DNA from: Oscillospiraceae bacterium
GTDB taxonomy: Bacteria > Bacillota > Clostridia > Oscillospirales > Oscillospiraceae
NCBI GenBank assembly: GCA_902779945.1
Contig: CACZDN010000001.1
Coordinates: 186,001 to 250,000 of the forward strand
Length of the DNA stretch: 64,000 nt
Reading direction: 5' to 3'
The notes beneath the pieces were generated by a model. It ran no database searches. It was not told the DNA's origin and was given only the letters and a program-made list of their open reading frames with translations. Numbering within the stretch: the first letter of the stretch is position 1; each line of letters starts with the position of its first letter. The position numbers and the translations under genes were made by a program. Shown here piece by piece: positions 10,101 to 16,341 of the stretch.

Positions 10101-12426
10101 GACCTACTACGCAGTTGCCAAGCCCGTGATCACCGTTACGCTCTCGTCCTGGATCGGCGATAAGGTTGCTACCTCCACGAGCTGGTCCGAGAACCGTGAC
10201 GAGATTGCCTCCCCCACTGATGTTAAGGAATTCTTTGAGAATGCCCAGACGGCTCTCTTCAAAGGCACTGAGAGAAAGTTCCATCACTGGGCTACTTCGA
10301 CCGACGTCAATGCCGAGGCCATTGCTACACCCACTAAGCTGACCTTCGACGAGGACCAGACCTACTATGCAATCCCGGCTCCTGTCTATACCCTGACTCT
10401 CAAGTACGGTGAGAATATCCAGGAGATCGTTGGCGATAAGGATTATCCTGTTGACGAGAAAAAGGTTGCCACCGCAACGGATAAACTGTTTGAAGGCACC
10501 GGCGACAAGTTTGCCGGCACTTGGACGGATTTGCTCGGTACCCCGACCAGTCTGCCCACGACCTTCACTGCCGACCTGACCTTCGTGGCCGTTGCGCAGC
10601 CCAAGGTTGAGGTAACCTTCGATGCAGGCAGCGGCGTCTTCAAGGATCCTGTCACCGGAAAGAATACGAACACATCCAAGACCACGACCAATAGCACCGA
10701 TCCTGTGGATGCGAATTACCAGAAGCTGTGGAGTGCGAGCAAGCCTTCTCGCCCGAACTATGTATTCAATGGGTGGCTTGACGAGAATGGTAAGTTCATT
10801 GAGGCTACTCACGAGTTTACCACCCCCACGACCCTGACAGCCGACTGGTCTGGCAACCCTGTCATCATCACCTTCTACGACTCGTATTCCAAGAAGTCGA
10901 TCCCGACTGCTTCTCAGTATTACGGCGACGATTTGAAGGTACCTACCGTAGCTGAGGTAGAGGCGACGGTTGGAAGCAGAACTGGCTATGCCTTCTTCTC
11001 TGACGATCTTTGGGAAGAGGATCTTGTTACTCCCATTGCTGGAAACAAGACCTACAACCTGAAGTGGTACCAGGTGCTGTCCTCTGTCCCCTGCATCGTC
11101 GCTGAGCCTGATAAGCAGACCCAGGTTTACGAGTTCCAGAATGAGGCCGCTGTTGGCCGTACGCTAACTAAGCCTACTGCACTCAACAACGTGAAGCGGG
11201 ATGGCAAGACTGCAAACTGGCTGATCAACGGCGATCCTGAAAGGTACTTCCAGTTCACGGACGAGGATCTCGTGCCCGAAGATCTCGAGTTCTTCCTCGC
11301 AACCTTCACTGATGCGCCTGTCCCCACGCCCACGGATCTCTTCACCGTGACCTGGGCTACTGACGACGGCGCGAAGATCCTTGAGATCGACGAAGATGTC
11401 CTTTATGGCTCCAAGCCCGAGTTCAACGGCGTTGTTCCGACTATGACCAACACCGCGGATGAGTTCTACTACTTCGACGGTTGGACCATCTTCGGCAAGA
11501 CTCCCGTGAAGGTTTACACTGAGGACGAACTGCCTGCAGTGACGGAGGACTTCGAGTTCCATGCTCACTTCACCGCAGTGCCTCACGCTGAGTCTGGTGT
11601 CCGCAGCCTGAGCCTTGGCGACAGCATTGCCATCAAGTGGCGTCTCAATCCTGACTCCATTGACAGCCATGCCGACATGTCCCTGTACAGAGCGGAGTAC
11701 ACATTCACCAACGCTGAGGGTGTAGAGACCGCCGGCACGATCACTGGCGATAATCTCATCGTGGCAAGCCCGATCGCTTACTGCGCTGCCAAGGAGATGA
11801 CTCTCCCGGTAACCGTCACGCTGTTCTATGACGATGTCGAGATCGCTGAGTTCGAGTACACTGTCAGGGATTACTGCCTCGATGGTCTGAAGAGAACAAC
11901 TCTTGATGCGAAGTGGCTGAATCTCTTTGCCGCGACTCTGGACTACGGTGCTGGCGCTCAGACCTTCAAGAACTTCAAGACGGATGATCTTGCAAATGCT
12001 GGCGTTACGTATCCGGGTACGTACACTGTCAAGAAACTTGACGATGTAACTGCAACTGTCACCAAGTCCACCGGCGTCACCTTCAACCTCATCACCGAGG
12101 CTGAGACGCTGATGCAGGTCAAGTTCGCAACTGGCGGCAAGGATATTTCCGACTTCACCTTCAAGGTTGGTACCAAGGATGTCACCGATACCGTCTTCGT
12201 GGAGAACAACAAGTTCGTTGTCAACATCGGCGGTATCCCGGCCAGACAGCTTGACCAGAGCGTGACCGTGACCATGACCCCGAAGGCTGATGGCGAGATC
12301 CTTCGCTTCCTCGGCTCTCCTGTGGGCTACATGAAGACTGCCTTTGACAAGGGCAGTGCTCCTCTGCCCGACTTCATGAAGGCCATGTACAACTACCACT
12401 TCTACGCAAAAGCCGCACAGGGCTGA
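4198..12426 (+). CDS. Giant secreted surface protein (2742 residues) with beta-helix-like and Thr-rich repeat modules
   Basis: The signal peptide (MNLKKILALVLVFAMCLSMI, AFA-ED cleavage near residue 26) is followed by a Glu/Pro-rich acidic stalk (27-96) and a region resembling right-handed beta-helix proteins (about 140-320). A long middle part leads to eight modules of about 80 residues (about 1490-2140), each with EFD(F/Y/H)W and ending TYYA(V/I)AKP. They resemble diverged Listeria-Bacteroides (Flg_new) repeats. The C-terminal part (about 2464-2742) matches a domain common at the ends of Clostridia surface proteins (core LDYGAGAQTF and DDLANAGV). There is no LPXTG, SLH or choline-binding motif, so anchoring is unexplained. 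Third codon positions look less GC-rich than in neighbours. Likely an adhesin or matrix protein; ligand unknown. Confidence 0.85.
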   Translation: MNLKKILALVLVFAMCLSMIPTYAFAEDEGIELVEEEPEAIVEVVDEPEEEPSTEPEEEETPQEPVEEEVPEEPAPTEEEPGEEPEEEEEEEELILTSEGVKDDETFKEQFVPRVRVVHVAGGEDSLFSSLTKAVADFDTKPGDTVILTTDTTIEREKDPDSGEPTGALIEDESIQITKPLIIDGQGCFKINQGVLVYASSDAFSVPGASLEFKDVTFVGGVGDGAGHGINISTSQAAAVKFTGAVFGPDAPLYFSGEDDNNILSVTLNNVTMQGTGNAYYNIDAGQYSKVTIEGGVFAGIIDGDDDAVMDICGGTFNMPIKKQWIRFGFDTDSYSSTYQDKDYCTGTVKQTSAEAAIWQTKLQAEGESSSTTNPSGKPAWRYINNLNDALAEGFGSAADSDENAARPIAFTATPTSISYEMPTRTNIDGQKGVLRFYNINLPENPKDLKIPSAGSVDGYFVGLTEGNPHDVTDGPSGVGFDEYWEFGTHRYTAMIGEDGYDSLKAAYATYQDGETIVLFADLVATDTIVLENEKSVKIMTNTYKVAINNADPEPNNIVTRNSAYMVTAAPDESNPNVTVYTARVAKFTVTYNGETSKYASFKDALAVATDTSVIAPLPNTDAKINEAVTIEKKVTLGDNSGSYAPLIFTAPVTFATDTTIAVEATLTGDAVFTVTNGTLTIANSAEVTAAGVGNFAVLMATGSNLQIDGTVKLKKLTGSAIVAGEGAVVTITGKVEDTAAAIPANVAVFDGGQYDIGRESGTKEPVIVNVVSGGNTFANAFVTVTSGTVKTNTIFDSSVILNAQTALLTFNSTEAVAFDLDDREYGVLVYDNTDETWTNNTKGLVARMGIGLGTSHGNAYYSSFSSAAAVGKYTSSDVPENKTIYLLAVPTATDVFEFTDPAQKLHVYKPEDVKATLTDLAVAYDDQNIELLYVAVKEQGNEYTIHQARATAIVCDKASNTYVKGYGSFKDAVNDSYNPDTQYVFIKNRDLSKVTMTDLERIFVLCDDGATVVMPTTTKDAFEVIDVPTEGYTHQFVLVDKRVDITWNAGEDGFWLDDDNTPLTDKDGKIIRSRNSIGTRSNLVDVVYGEPMNESKAFLGWTDGDPEAEEPEIIDFTKYRLPTNTILVNFSAVYEEPSVTLTSKGGYVYNFNTVEGAYEFKASNTDLFNTNAVPLVKRSVELTVDDPVFNGKPVDVRIEDGATVTATMTHVNPALETATPSDIYNLLVVTCSNLPSSGITTYEVVYKYQAVVEAADLTRTKNTAGVWTEWSYSKANPDSYYAFYESFEEAVQNAIVDPEPSDSANVRTQNWTVKQVIAPFSAFTATLEDADLMVSADSTETKTLHVAYLAEDQSKAPIEREEQNNWTVVTSNLREALIPYVAPTGSTWFGASYWLPTVNVTFVTTNTDLATDTNKEFGQTTVLSGQTITTPTDIPEYYGLTFKYFCTDSDLHEESKIDFVDGKYLVRATPTGLPTDCNLTIYAYYEPNQYTVTLAYFDEAKQEIATSTTLTGWYKDPVNIDEATGTDLLEKFGKEFDFWSLTTGTDAKEVTPTKLYEENVTYYAIAKPEITFMASIDGVATDTNKQVIKQNRGTNIATATVVATQSVLFKDAFDGKLREFDYWSLTPDGDPVATDTILPVPNVDTTYYAIAKPWDTVTVKLMVNGQEATSTTLEGNRGADIDQDVLVATITDLFDKIHREFDFWATPTDASVAVATPSTIGPDTYYAVAMPEITVMAFVDGVATGTSVVKHDKSRGTVIPTDTVLDMQRTLFEDPFDGKDREFDHWADKDGKLIATPTVVPAADTTYYAVAKPWDTVNFVLYVDGEVTATSTTLEGNRGAAIDPETVRATITDLFAGTGREFDFWATDTVLPVDVGTPTNIGPDTYYAVAKPRITITLQAVVDNELASYTTLVENRDVEKDVSDDFKKSEKALFTDGRVFDYWATGTDVSNLTKVSTPADLKFEEDVTYYAVAKPVITVTLSSWIGDKVATSTSWSENRDEIASPTDVKEFFENAQTALFKGTERKFHHWATSTDVNAEAIATPTKLTFDEDQTYYAIPAPVYTLTLKYGENIQEIVGDKDYPVDEKKVATATDKLFEGTGDKFAGTWTDLLGTPTSLPTTFTADLTFVAVAQPKVEVTFDAGSGVFKDPVTGKNTNTSKTTTNSTDPVDANYQKLWSASKPSRPNYVFNGWLDENGKFIEATHEFTTPTTLTADWSGNPVIITFYDSYSKKSIPTASQYYGDDLKVPTVAEVEATVGSRTGYAFFSDDLWEEDLVTPIAGNKTYNLKWYQVLSSVPCIVAEPDKQTQVYEFQNEAAVGRTLTKPTALNNVKRDGKTANWLINGDPERYFQFTDEDLVPEDLEFFLATFTDAPVPTPTDLFTVTWATDDGAKILEIDEDVLYGSKPEFNGVVPTMTNTADEFYYFDGWTIFGKTPVKVYTEDELPAVTEDFEFHAHFTAVPHAESGVRSLSLGDSIAIKWRLNPDSIDSHADMSLYRAEYTFTNAEGVETAGTITGDNLIVASPIAYCAAKEMTLPVTVTLFYDDVEIAEFEYTVRDYCLDGLKRTTLDAKWLNLFAATLDYGAGAQTFKNFKTDDLANAGVTYPGTYTVKKLDDVTATVTKSTGVTFNLITEAETLMQVKFATGGKDISDFTFKVGTKDVTDTVFVENNKFVVNIGGIPARQLDQSVTVTMTPKADGEILRFLGSPVGYMKTAFDKGSAPLPDFMKAMYNYHFYAKAAQG

Positions 12427-12463
12427 AAGTAAGCAGCACACTTAGGTTTTAGTTTTACAGTAA

Positions 12464-12487
12464 GGCAGGCGGCACCTGCCGCCTGCC
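12464..12487 (+). other. Hairpin between giant gene and micro-ORF
   Basis: Perfect 10-bp stem GGCAGGCGGC/GCCGCCTGCC with a 4-base loop and no T tract. It does not look like a terminator, so read-through into the micro-ORF at 12513 is likely. It may stabilise the upstream message. Confidence 0.6.
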
Positions 12488-12512
12488 GGATGTGAAGAAA
12501 GGATGAAAGACT

Positions 12513-12608
12513 ATGAAGACTTTCGAATACCCCGAAGTTGAGATCCTCAACATCTCTCAGGCTGACGTGATCGTCACCAGCGATCCCAACGGCACGCCCG
12601 AGTTCTAA
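12513..12608 (+). CDS. Micro-ORF 1: 31-residue RiPP-precursor-like peptide (MKTFEYPEVE... leader)
   Basis: A 31-residue peptide starting MKTFEYPEVEILNI and carrying the leader motif DVIVTS, then a short tail SDPNGTPEF. AAAGGA stands nine bases before the ATG. The same leader pattern, MK-x-(F/Y)-E-x-P-x-x-E and ED(V/I)-IVTS, is found at 14060 and 14460 next to a radical SAM/SPASM enzyme, which supports a precursor role. Unlike the other two it has no cysteine in its tail. It sits 86 bases after the giant gene with no terminator between them and is followed by a 12-bp terminator, so it is probably co-transcribed with the giant gene. The product's chemistry is unknown. Confidence 0.65.
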   Translation: MKTFEYPEVEILNISQADVIVTSDPNGTPEF

Positions 12609-12631
12609 GCATTAACCACAAATAGCAGCAA

Positions 12632-12670
12632 GGCGGCAAGCGGACCTTCCGCTTGCCGCCGTCCGATTTT
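12632..12670 (+). terminator. Rho-independent terminator after micro-ORF 1
   Basis: Perfect 12-bp stem GGCGGCAAGCGG (12632-12643) / CCGCTTGCCGCC (12649-12660), then a short T run ending at 12670. It closes the giant gene plus micro-ORF transcript. Confidence 0.7.
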
Positions 12671-12707
12671 AACAGCGGCCGGTCCAAAATCATCCAGCGC
12701 TCCCATG

Positions 12708-12794
12708 TCATCCAGAGCGAAACGCGCCCCCATGTGATTCCGGGCAAAGCAAAGTCGAAGTATCTTCAAAGCCCTTCGCTGCCATCCTGGATGA
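12708..12794. repeat. Dispersed repeat family A, copy 2
   Basis: Inverted ends TCATCCAG (12708-12715) and CTGGATGA (12787-12794), with GTCGAAGTATCTTCAAAG inside. It lies between the terminator and the lipoprotein start, which argues against any start codon upstream of 12830. Confidence 0.65.
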
Positions 12795-12829
12795 AAAAGA
12801 AAACCGCTGTACCGACTGAGGAAAATAAC

Positions 12830-13855
12830 ATGAAACGTAAAAATATAACGCTGTGCCTTCTGATCGTCGTCGCCACTCTGCTCCTGGCCGCCTGCGGGAA
12901 CTCCCAGGCCCCGGCAGTAACCCCGACCGCGACGCCCGGCGCAGCCCCGTCAGCCACTCCCACCACAGAGCAGACGCCTGTCCCGACATCCACACCGGCC
13001 CCGACCACAGAGCCGACTAATGAGTCGACGCCCACGCCTGCCCCGACCGCGAAGCCGACCACGGCCCCGACCGCAAAGCCGACCACGGCCCCGACGGCGA
13101 AGCCAACGACAGCCCCGACCGCGAAGCCGACCACGGCCCCGACCGCGAAGCCGACCACGGCCCCGACGACAAAGCCGACGACAGCCCCGACCGCGAAGCC
13201 GACCACGGCCCCGACGGCGAAGCCGACGACAGCCCCGACGGCGAAGCCGACGACGGCCCCGACGGCGAAGCCGACGACGTCCCCGACCGCGAAGCCGACC
13301 ACAGCCCCGACGGCGAAGCCGACCACGGCCCCGACGACAAAGCCGACGACAGCCCCGACGGCGAAGCCGACCACGGCCCCGACCGCGAAGCCGACCACAG
13401 CCCCGACCGCGAAGCCGACCACAGCCCCGACGGCGAAGCCGACGACAGCCCCGACGACAAAGCCGACGACAGCCCCGACGGCGAAGCCGACCACAGCCCC
13501 GACGGCGAAGCCGACGACGGCTCCGACGGAAAGGCCGGCGGCCCCCCAGGAGACTGCGTCCTCGACGTCCCAGGCGACTGCCCCGAAGGAGCATGTCCAT
13601 GTCGTGGCAGTTGATCCCGCTGTCGAACCGACATGCACCTCCAGCGGTCTCACCCAGGGTTCGCACTGCAGCGCCTGCGGGGAAGTGCTTGTCGCCCAGC
13701 GCGTCGTTCCGGCTCTCGGACACTCCTATGTTGACGGCTTCTGCATCCGCTGCGACGAAATCGACCCGGATTTACTTGAGACTCTTCTTGACGTCGAAGT
13801 AGACGGAGACAGAATCACTGTGGGCGAGGATTGGCTGGATACTCCGGAATTCTGA
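12830..13855 (+). CDS. Lipoprotein with twenty Thr/Pro/Lys octapeptide repeats and a Cys/His C-terminal domain
   Basis: The 341-residue protein begins MKRKNITLCLL with lipobox LAAC (Cys22), so it is anchored in the membrane outer leaflet. Residues about 71-230 are twenty copies of the octapeptide APTAKPTT (variants APTT..., SPTA...), a rigid, probably glycosylated wall-spanning stalk. Residues about 254-313 form a domain frequent in Firmicutes surface proteins, with CTSSGLTQGSHCSACGEVL, VPALGH and a CxxC; the cysteines may bind metal or form disulfides. The acidic tail ends TPEF, the same four residues as micro-ORF 1. The start at 12830 follows a weak GAGGAAAATAAC ribosome site. Function unknown; plausibly a surface partner of the neighbouring peptides or giant protein. 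Confidence 0.8.
   Translation: MKRKNITLCLLIVVATLLLAACGNSQAPAVTPTATPGAAPSATPTTEQTPVPTSTPAPTTEPTNESTPTPAPTAKPTTAPTAKPTTAPTAKPTTAPTAKPTTAPTAKPTTAPTTKPTTAPTAKPTTAPTAKPTTAPTAKPTTAPTAKPTTSPTAKPTTAPTAKPTTAPTTKPTTAPTAKPTTAPTAKPTTAPTAKPTTAPTAKPTTAPTTKPTTAPTAKPTTAPTAKPTTAPTERPAAPQETASSTSQATAPKEHVHVVAVDPAVEPTCTSSGLTQGSHCSACGEVLVAQRVVPALGHSYVDGFCIRCDEIDPDLLETLLDVEVDGDRITVGEDWLDTPEF
13040..13519 (+). repeat. 24-bp coding minisatellite, 20 units
   Basis: Twenty in-frame 24-bp units coding APTAKPTT. Units differ at synonymous sites (ACC GCG, ACG GCG) and a Thr variant (ACG ACA, units 6, 13, 18). Unit 11 begins with Ser. Copy number probably varies between strains by slippage or recombination. Confidence 0.92.
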
Positions 13856-13917
13856 AAACAAAGCGCCATCATCAGAACGAAGATTATTCAGGAATTCGCT
13901 GCCGACCCAAAAAACAC

Positions 13918-13946
13918 TTGCGATTACACGCCTGATGTGGTATATT
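13918..13946 (+). promoter_or_regulatory. Promoter of micro-ORF 2
   Basis: TTGCGA, 17-bp spacer, TATATT (13941-13946), about 110 bases before the ATG at 14060. Confidence 0.6.
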
Positions 13947-14059
13947 AGGTTTAAGTTATCGATAGATATTGAGGCCGGTTTTTTCAGACCCGATAAGCGC
14001 TGCATGTTTTCCGGGCATACTCTGAGCGTCTGCCGGTTTTCTTGAAAGGAAGGCTAAGC

Positions 14060-14179
14060 ATGAAGATATACGAGGATCCGAGTTTTGAATTGATCACCTT
14101 TTCCATGGAGGATATCGTGACATCTTCGCCGGGCGTGTGTCTCACCGGCAACGAGACTGACATCATTTGGAACAATTGA
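14060..14179 (+). CDS. Micro-ORF 2: 39-residue RiPP-precursor-like peptide
   Basis: The peptide starts MKIYEDPSFELITF, continues with MEDIVTSS and ends in a core-like tail containing GVCLTGNETD and a Trp. It has one cysteine, seven residues from the DIVTSS motif. AAGGAAGG stands just upstream of the ATG. The leader is the same as in the micro-ORFs at 12513 and 14460. It has its own promoter and lies 500 bases before the radical SAM enzyme. It is too short for a domain search; the case rests on the shared leader, position and clear translation signals. A single Cys in the tail would suit a thioether-forming SPASM enzyme, but that is inference. Confidence 0.7.
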   Translation: MKIYEDPSFELITFSMEDIVTSSPGVCLTGNETDIIWNN

Positions 14180-14218
14180 TTCTGCACACATAAAAATGGC
14201 GCTGTCTCAAAGCACCCC

Positions 14219-14313
14219 GGTCATCCTCAGCGAAGCAGAGTCGAAGGATCTTTCTTTGAAGTTTCTCAGGGTTCTTGAAAAGAGAGATCCTTCGTCTCTT
14301 CGCCCATCTATGA
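14219..14313. repeat. Dispersed repeat family A, copy 3
   Basis: Ends GGTCAT (14219-14224) and ATGACC (14308-14313), with AGTCGAAGGATCTTTC near one end and GAGAGATCCTTCGTCTC near the other, so the halves are themselves inverted. It lies between micro-ORFs 2 and 3. Confidence 0.75.
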
Positions 14314-14372
14314 CCAATCGGGCAGGGTTTTGAGCCAGCCGCTTTTTTGTTTCTCGGGGCGGCAATTTAAAC

Positions 14373-14401
14373 TTGCAATCAAAAGGCTTTTCGTGTATAA
14401 T
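14373..14401 (+). promoter_or_regulatory. Promoter of micro-ORF 3
   Basis: TTGCAA, 17-bp spacer, TATAAT (14396-14401), 59 bases before the GTG at 14460. Confidence 0.72.
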
Positions 14402-14459
14402 TAATAAAGAAGGGAACATGTTGACGCCCCAACGCGGGTGTCTGGGAAGGATGGTCAGC

Positions 14460-14579
14460 GTGAAGACTTTTGAAGCACCGGATTTTGAAATGATCCATTT
14501 CGACGCGGAAGACGTTATCGTCACTTCTACAGTCATGTGTGGCGGCAACGTGATTGAAACGGGCGAGCTTCCCGCTTGA
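14460..14579 (+). CDS. Micro-ORF 3: 39-residue RiPP-precursor-like peptide
   Basis: The peptide starts MKTFEAPDFEMIHF and carries AEDVIVTS, followed by a tail with TVMCGGNVIETGELPA, again with one cysteine a few residues after the motif. I choose GTG 14460 because AAGGA lies eight bases before it and because this aligns the leader exactly with micro-ORFs 1 and 2. An ATG nine bases upstream (14451) overlaps that ribosome site. It is the micro-ORF nearest the radical SAM gene, with its own promoter and a terminator at 14606. It is the likeliest substrate of the enzyme at 14684. Confidence 0.75.
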   Translation: MKTFEAPDFEMIHFDAEDVIVTSTVMCGGNVIETGELPA

Positions 14580-14605
14580 TCGCGGCGCTCTAAAACGGAA
14601 TCCAG

Positions 14606-14641
14606 GAAGCAGGCGTTTGTGCGCTTGCTTCTTTTGCTTAT
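14606..14641 (+). terminator. Terminator after micro-ORF 3, overlapping the next promoter
   Basis: 10-bp stem GAAGCAGGCG (14606-14615) / CGCTTGCTTC (14622-14631), one G-T pair, then TTTTGCTTATTTTT. Its 3' arm contains the -35 box of the radical SAM promoter, so termination and initiation share sequence. Confidence 0.65.
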
Positions 14642-14653
14642 TTTTGCTATATT
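14625..14653 (+). promoter_or_regulatory. Promoter of the radical SAM operon
   Basis: TTGCTT (14625-14630), 17-bp spacer, TATATT (14648-14653), 31 bases before ATG 14684. Confidence 0.6.
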
Positions 14654-14683
14654 GATTCGCGGATCGGAAAGGAGCGCAGAAGT

Positions 14684-16024
14684 ATGCAGACTGTTTTCCC
14701 GCCCAATAACGCCGTCCTCGCGCTCCTCGGCGCACCGAAGCAGACGGAAGAGGCCCTGCGTCTGACACGCTGGTGCATCCGCCTTTCGTGCGATTCCGGC
14801 ACGCTGCTCTATAACACCCTCACCGGCGAGCTGCTGCTCCTGCCGGCGGCGGAGGACACGGATCAAAACCGCGCCGTGCTGCTGCAAAAGCATTTCCTTG
14901 TCCCGGAGAGTCTGGATGAGTTTGCCCGCGCAAGAGATTTCAAGCGCATCCTGTGCCTCATGCAGCCAAAAACCGCGGTGGACTGCTTCCTGATCTATCC
15001 CACCACGGAGTGCAATGCCCGCTGCTACTACTGTTACGAGTTCGGCCGTCCCAAAATGACCATGTCTGACCGGACCGCGGACGAGACTGCGGATTACATC
15101 CTCCGTGTCAGCGGCGACAGCAGCGTCAATATCACCTGGTTCGGAGGCGAGCCGCTTTTCAATTCCCGCGCCATCGACCGCATCACCGACCGCCTGCGCC
15201 GGGTCGGCAAGCCCTTCCGCTCCTCCATGATCAGCAACGGCTATCTTTTCGATGCGGACCTTGTCGAAACCGCCGTGCAGAGCTGGAAGCTGCATGAGAT
15301 CCAGGTCCCCCTGGACGGGACCGAGGCGGTCTACAACCGCGCCAAGGCCTTCCAGTACCGGGATGATCCCAGCCCCTTCCGCCGCGTCATGCGTAATATC
15401 AGTCTGCTTCTCGACGCCGGCGTCACCGTCTCTGTCCGCCTCAACCTCGGCGCGGAGAATTACGAGGACATCAAAAGCCTCATCGGCGGGCTGGACGCCG
15501 CCTTCCGGGGCAGAGGCAATCTGCGCGTCTATGTCGGGATGCTGCGCGACTTTGGCACCGCCCCCCAGAATTCCGTGAGCTGGGAGGAGCGCCTGCGCCG
15601 CTGGGTCGAGCTGAGCGCCGCTCTCAGCGAATCCGGCTTCAGAAAACGCTTCACGTTGAAGAAAAAGCCAAACGTCTTCTGCTGCATGGCCGACAGCGAC
15701 AACGCCGTCACCATCCTGCCGGACGGCTCACTCGGCCGCTGCGAGCATGAGGATCTGGACGAGTCTGTCGGCAATATCCGCGACGGCGTGCTCGATCCCG
15801 CCCGCGTCGCGGCCTGGAAGGAGAACGTAGAGGTCGCGGACTGCCGCGAGTGCGCGCTTTTCCCGCGCTGCCGCCGTCTGAAAAAGTGCGCCTGGACAAA
15901 AGGAACGTGCGAGCCGCTCGACCGCGCCCTCTTCTTCCGAAGGCTCGAGGATGAAATCCTCTACACATACGAGACCGGGGGCCGTGAGTGCCAGTCCGAA
16001 GACACGGACGACGCTGTCTGCTGA
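14684..16024 (+). CDS. Radical SAM/SPASM peptide-maturase-like enzyme
   Basis: A 446-residue protein with the radical SAM signature C110-x3-C114-x2-C117 (CNARCYYC), which binds the 4Fe-4S cluster that cleaves S-adenosylmethionine, and the GGEP motif at 154-157. The first 100 residues have an RRE/PqqD-like feel (LLYNTLTGELLLL) and could bind a leader peptide. The C-terminal third is cysteine-rich (FCCMADSD, GRCEHED, then a C-x2-C-x5-C-x5-C-x5-C run), matching a SPASM domain with auxiliary clusters. Its neighbours, three leader-sharing micro-ORFs and a PqqD-like protein, point to peptide modification. Whether it makes a thioether, C-C bond or epimer cannot be told. GGAAAGGAG lies before the ATG. 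Confidence 0.88.
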   Translation: MQTVFPPNNAVLALLGAPKQTEEALRLTRWCIRLSCDSGTLLYNTLTGELLLLPAAEDTDQNRAVLLQKHFLVPESLDEFARARDFKRILCLMQPKTAVDCFLIYPTTECNARCYYCYEFGRPKMTMSDRTADETADYILRVSGDSSVNITWFGGEPLFNSRAIDRITDRLRRVGKPFRSSMISNGYLFDADLVETAVQSWKLHEIQVPLDGTEAVYNRAKAFQYRDDPSPFRRVMRNISLLLDAGVTVSVRLNLGAENYEDIKSLIGGLDAAFRGRGNLRVYVGMLRDFGTAPQNSVSWEERLRRWVELSAALSESGFRKRFTLKKKPNVFCCMADSDNAVTILPDGSLGRCEHEDLDESVGNIRDGVLDPARVAAWKENVEVADCRECALFPRCRRLKKCAWTKGTCEPLDRALFFRRLEDEILYTYETGGRECQSEDTDDAVC

Positions 16025-16058
16025 CCCCGCGCAATCTGACAGAAAAGGAGCAAGCAAC

Positions 16059-16325
16059 ATGAAACCGAGAGAAGGCATCATCTCCAGCAGCATGGGGGAC
16101 GAGTTCGTCCTTGTCCCCGTCGGCGACGCCGCAAAGGACATCCACGGCATCGTCCGCCTGAACGACACCGGCAGCTTCATCTGGAAAGGCATCGAGCAGG
16201 GCCTGGACGAGCAGGAGATCGCCCGCCGGCTGACACAGGAATACCAGGGCGTCGATCTCGACGGCGCACTCGCCGCCGTCCGGGACCTGGTGAGGCGCCT
16301 GCGCGACGCAAAGCTCGTGGAGTGA
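16059..16325 (+). CDS. PqqD-like peptide-recognition (RRE) protein
   Basis: An 88-residue protein starting MKPREGIISSSMGDEFVLVP. The pattern LNDTGSFIWKGIEQG and a C-terminal helix with IARRLTQEYQGVDLDGA is the PqqD fold, which binds leader peptides and presents them to a radical SAM enzyme. Usual PqqD length is about 90 residues. ATG 16059 has AAAGGAG eight bases upstream; the longer frame upstream overlaps the radical SAM gene and lacks a ribosome site. It follows that gene by 34 bases, so both are in one operon. The expected target is the shared MK-x-(F/Y)-E leader of the micro-ORFs. Confidence 0.85.
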   Translation: MKPREGIISSSMGDEFVLVPVGDAAKDIHGIVRLNDTGSFIWKGIEQGLDEQEIARRLTQEYQGVDLDGALAAVRDLVRRLRDAKLVE

Positions 16326-16341
16326 GCGTATAAAGATTCAA

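Noticed and set aside
7387..10812. A 1141-codon open frame on the minus strand inside the giant gene
   Set aside because: It lies antisense to clearly repeated modules of the surface protein, has no ribosome site or recognisable domain, and arises from the biased codons of the plus-strand gene.
13040..13519. CRISPR array
   Set aside because: The 24-bp units are contiguous and coding, with no unique spacers. No CRISPR array or cas gene is visible in the window.
12766..13802. Long open frames on other frames across the Thr/Pro repeats
   Set aside because: A 24-bp repeat is a multiple of three, so any frame lacking stops in one unit stays open in all. The products are low-complexity Arg/Pro or Gly/Val runs.
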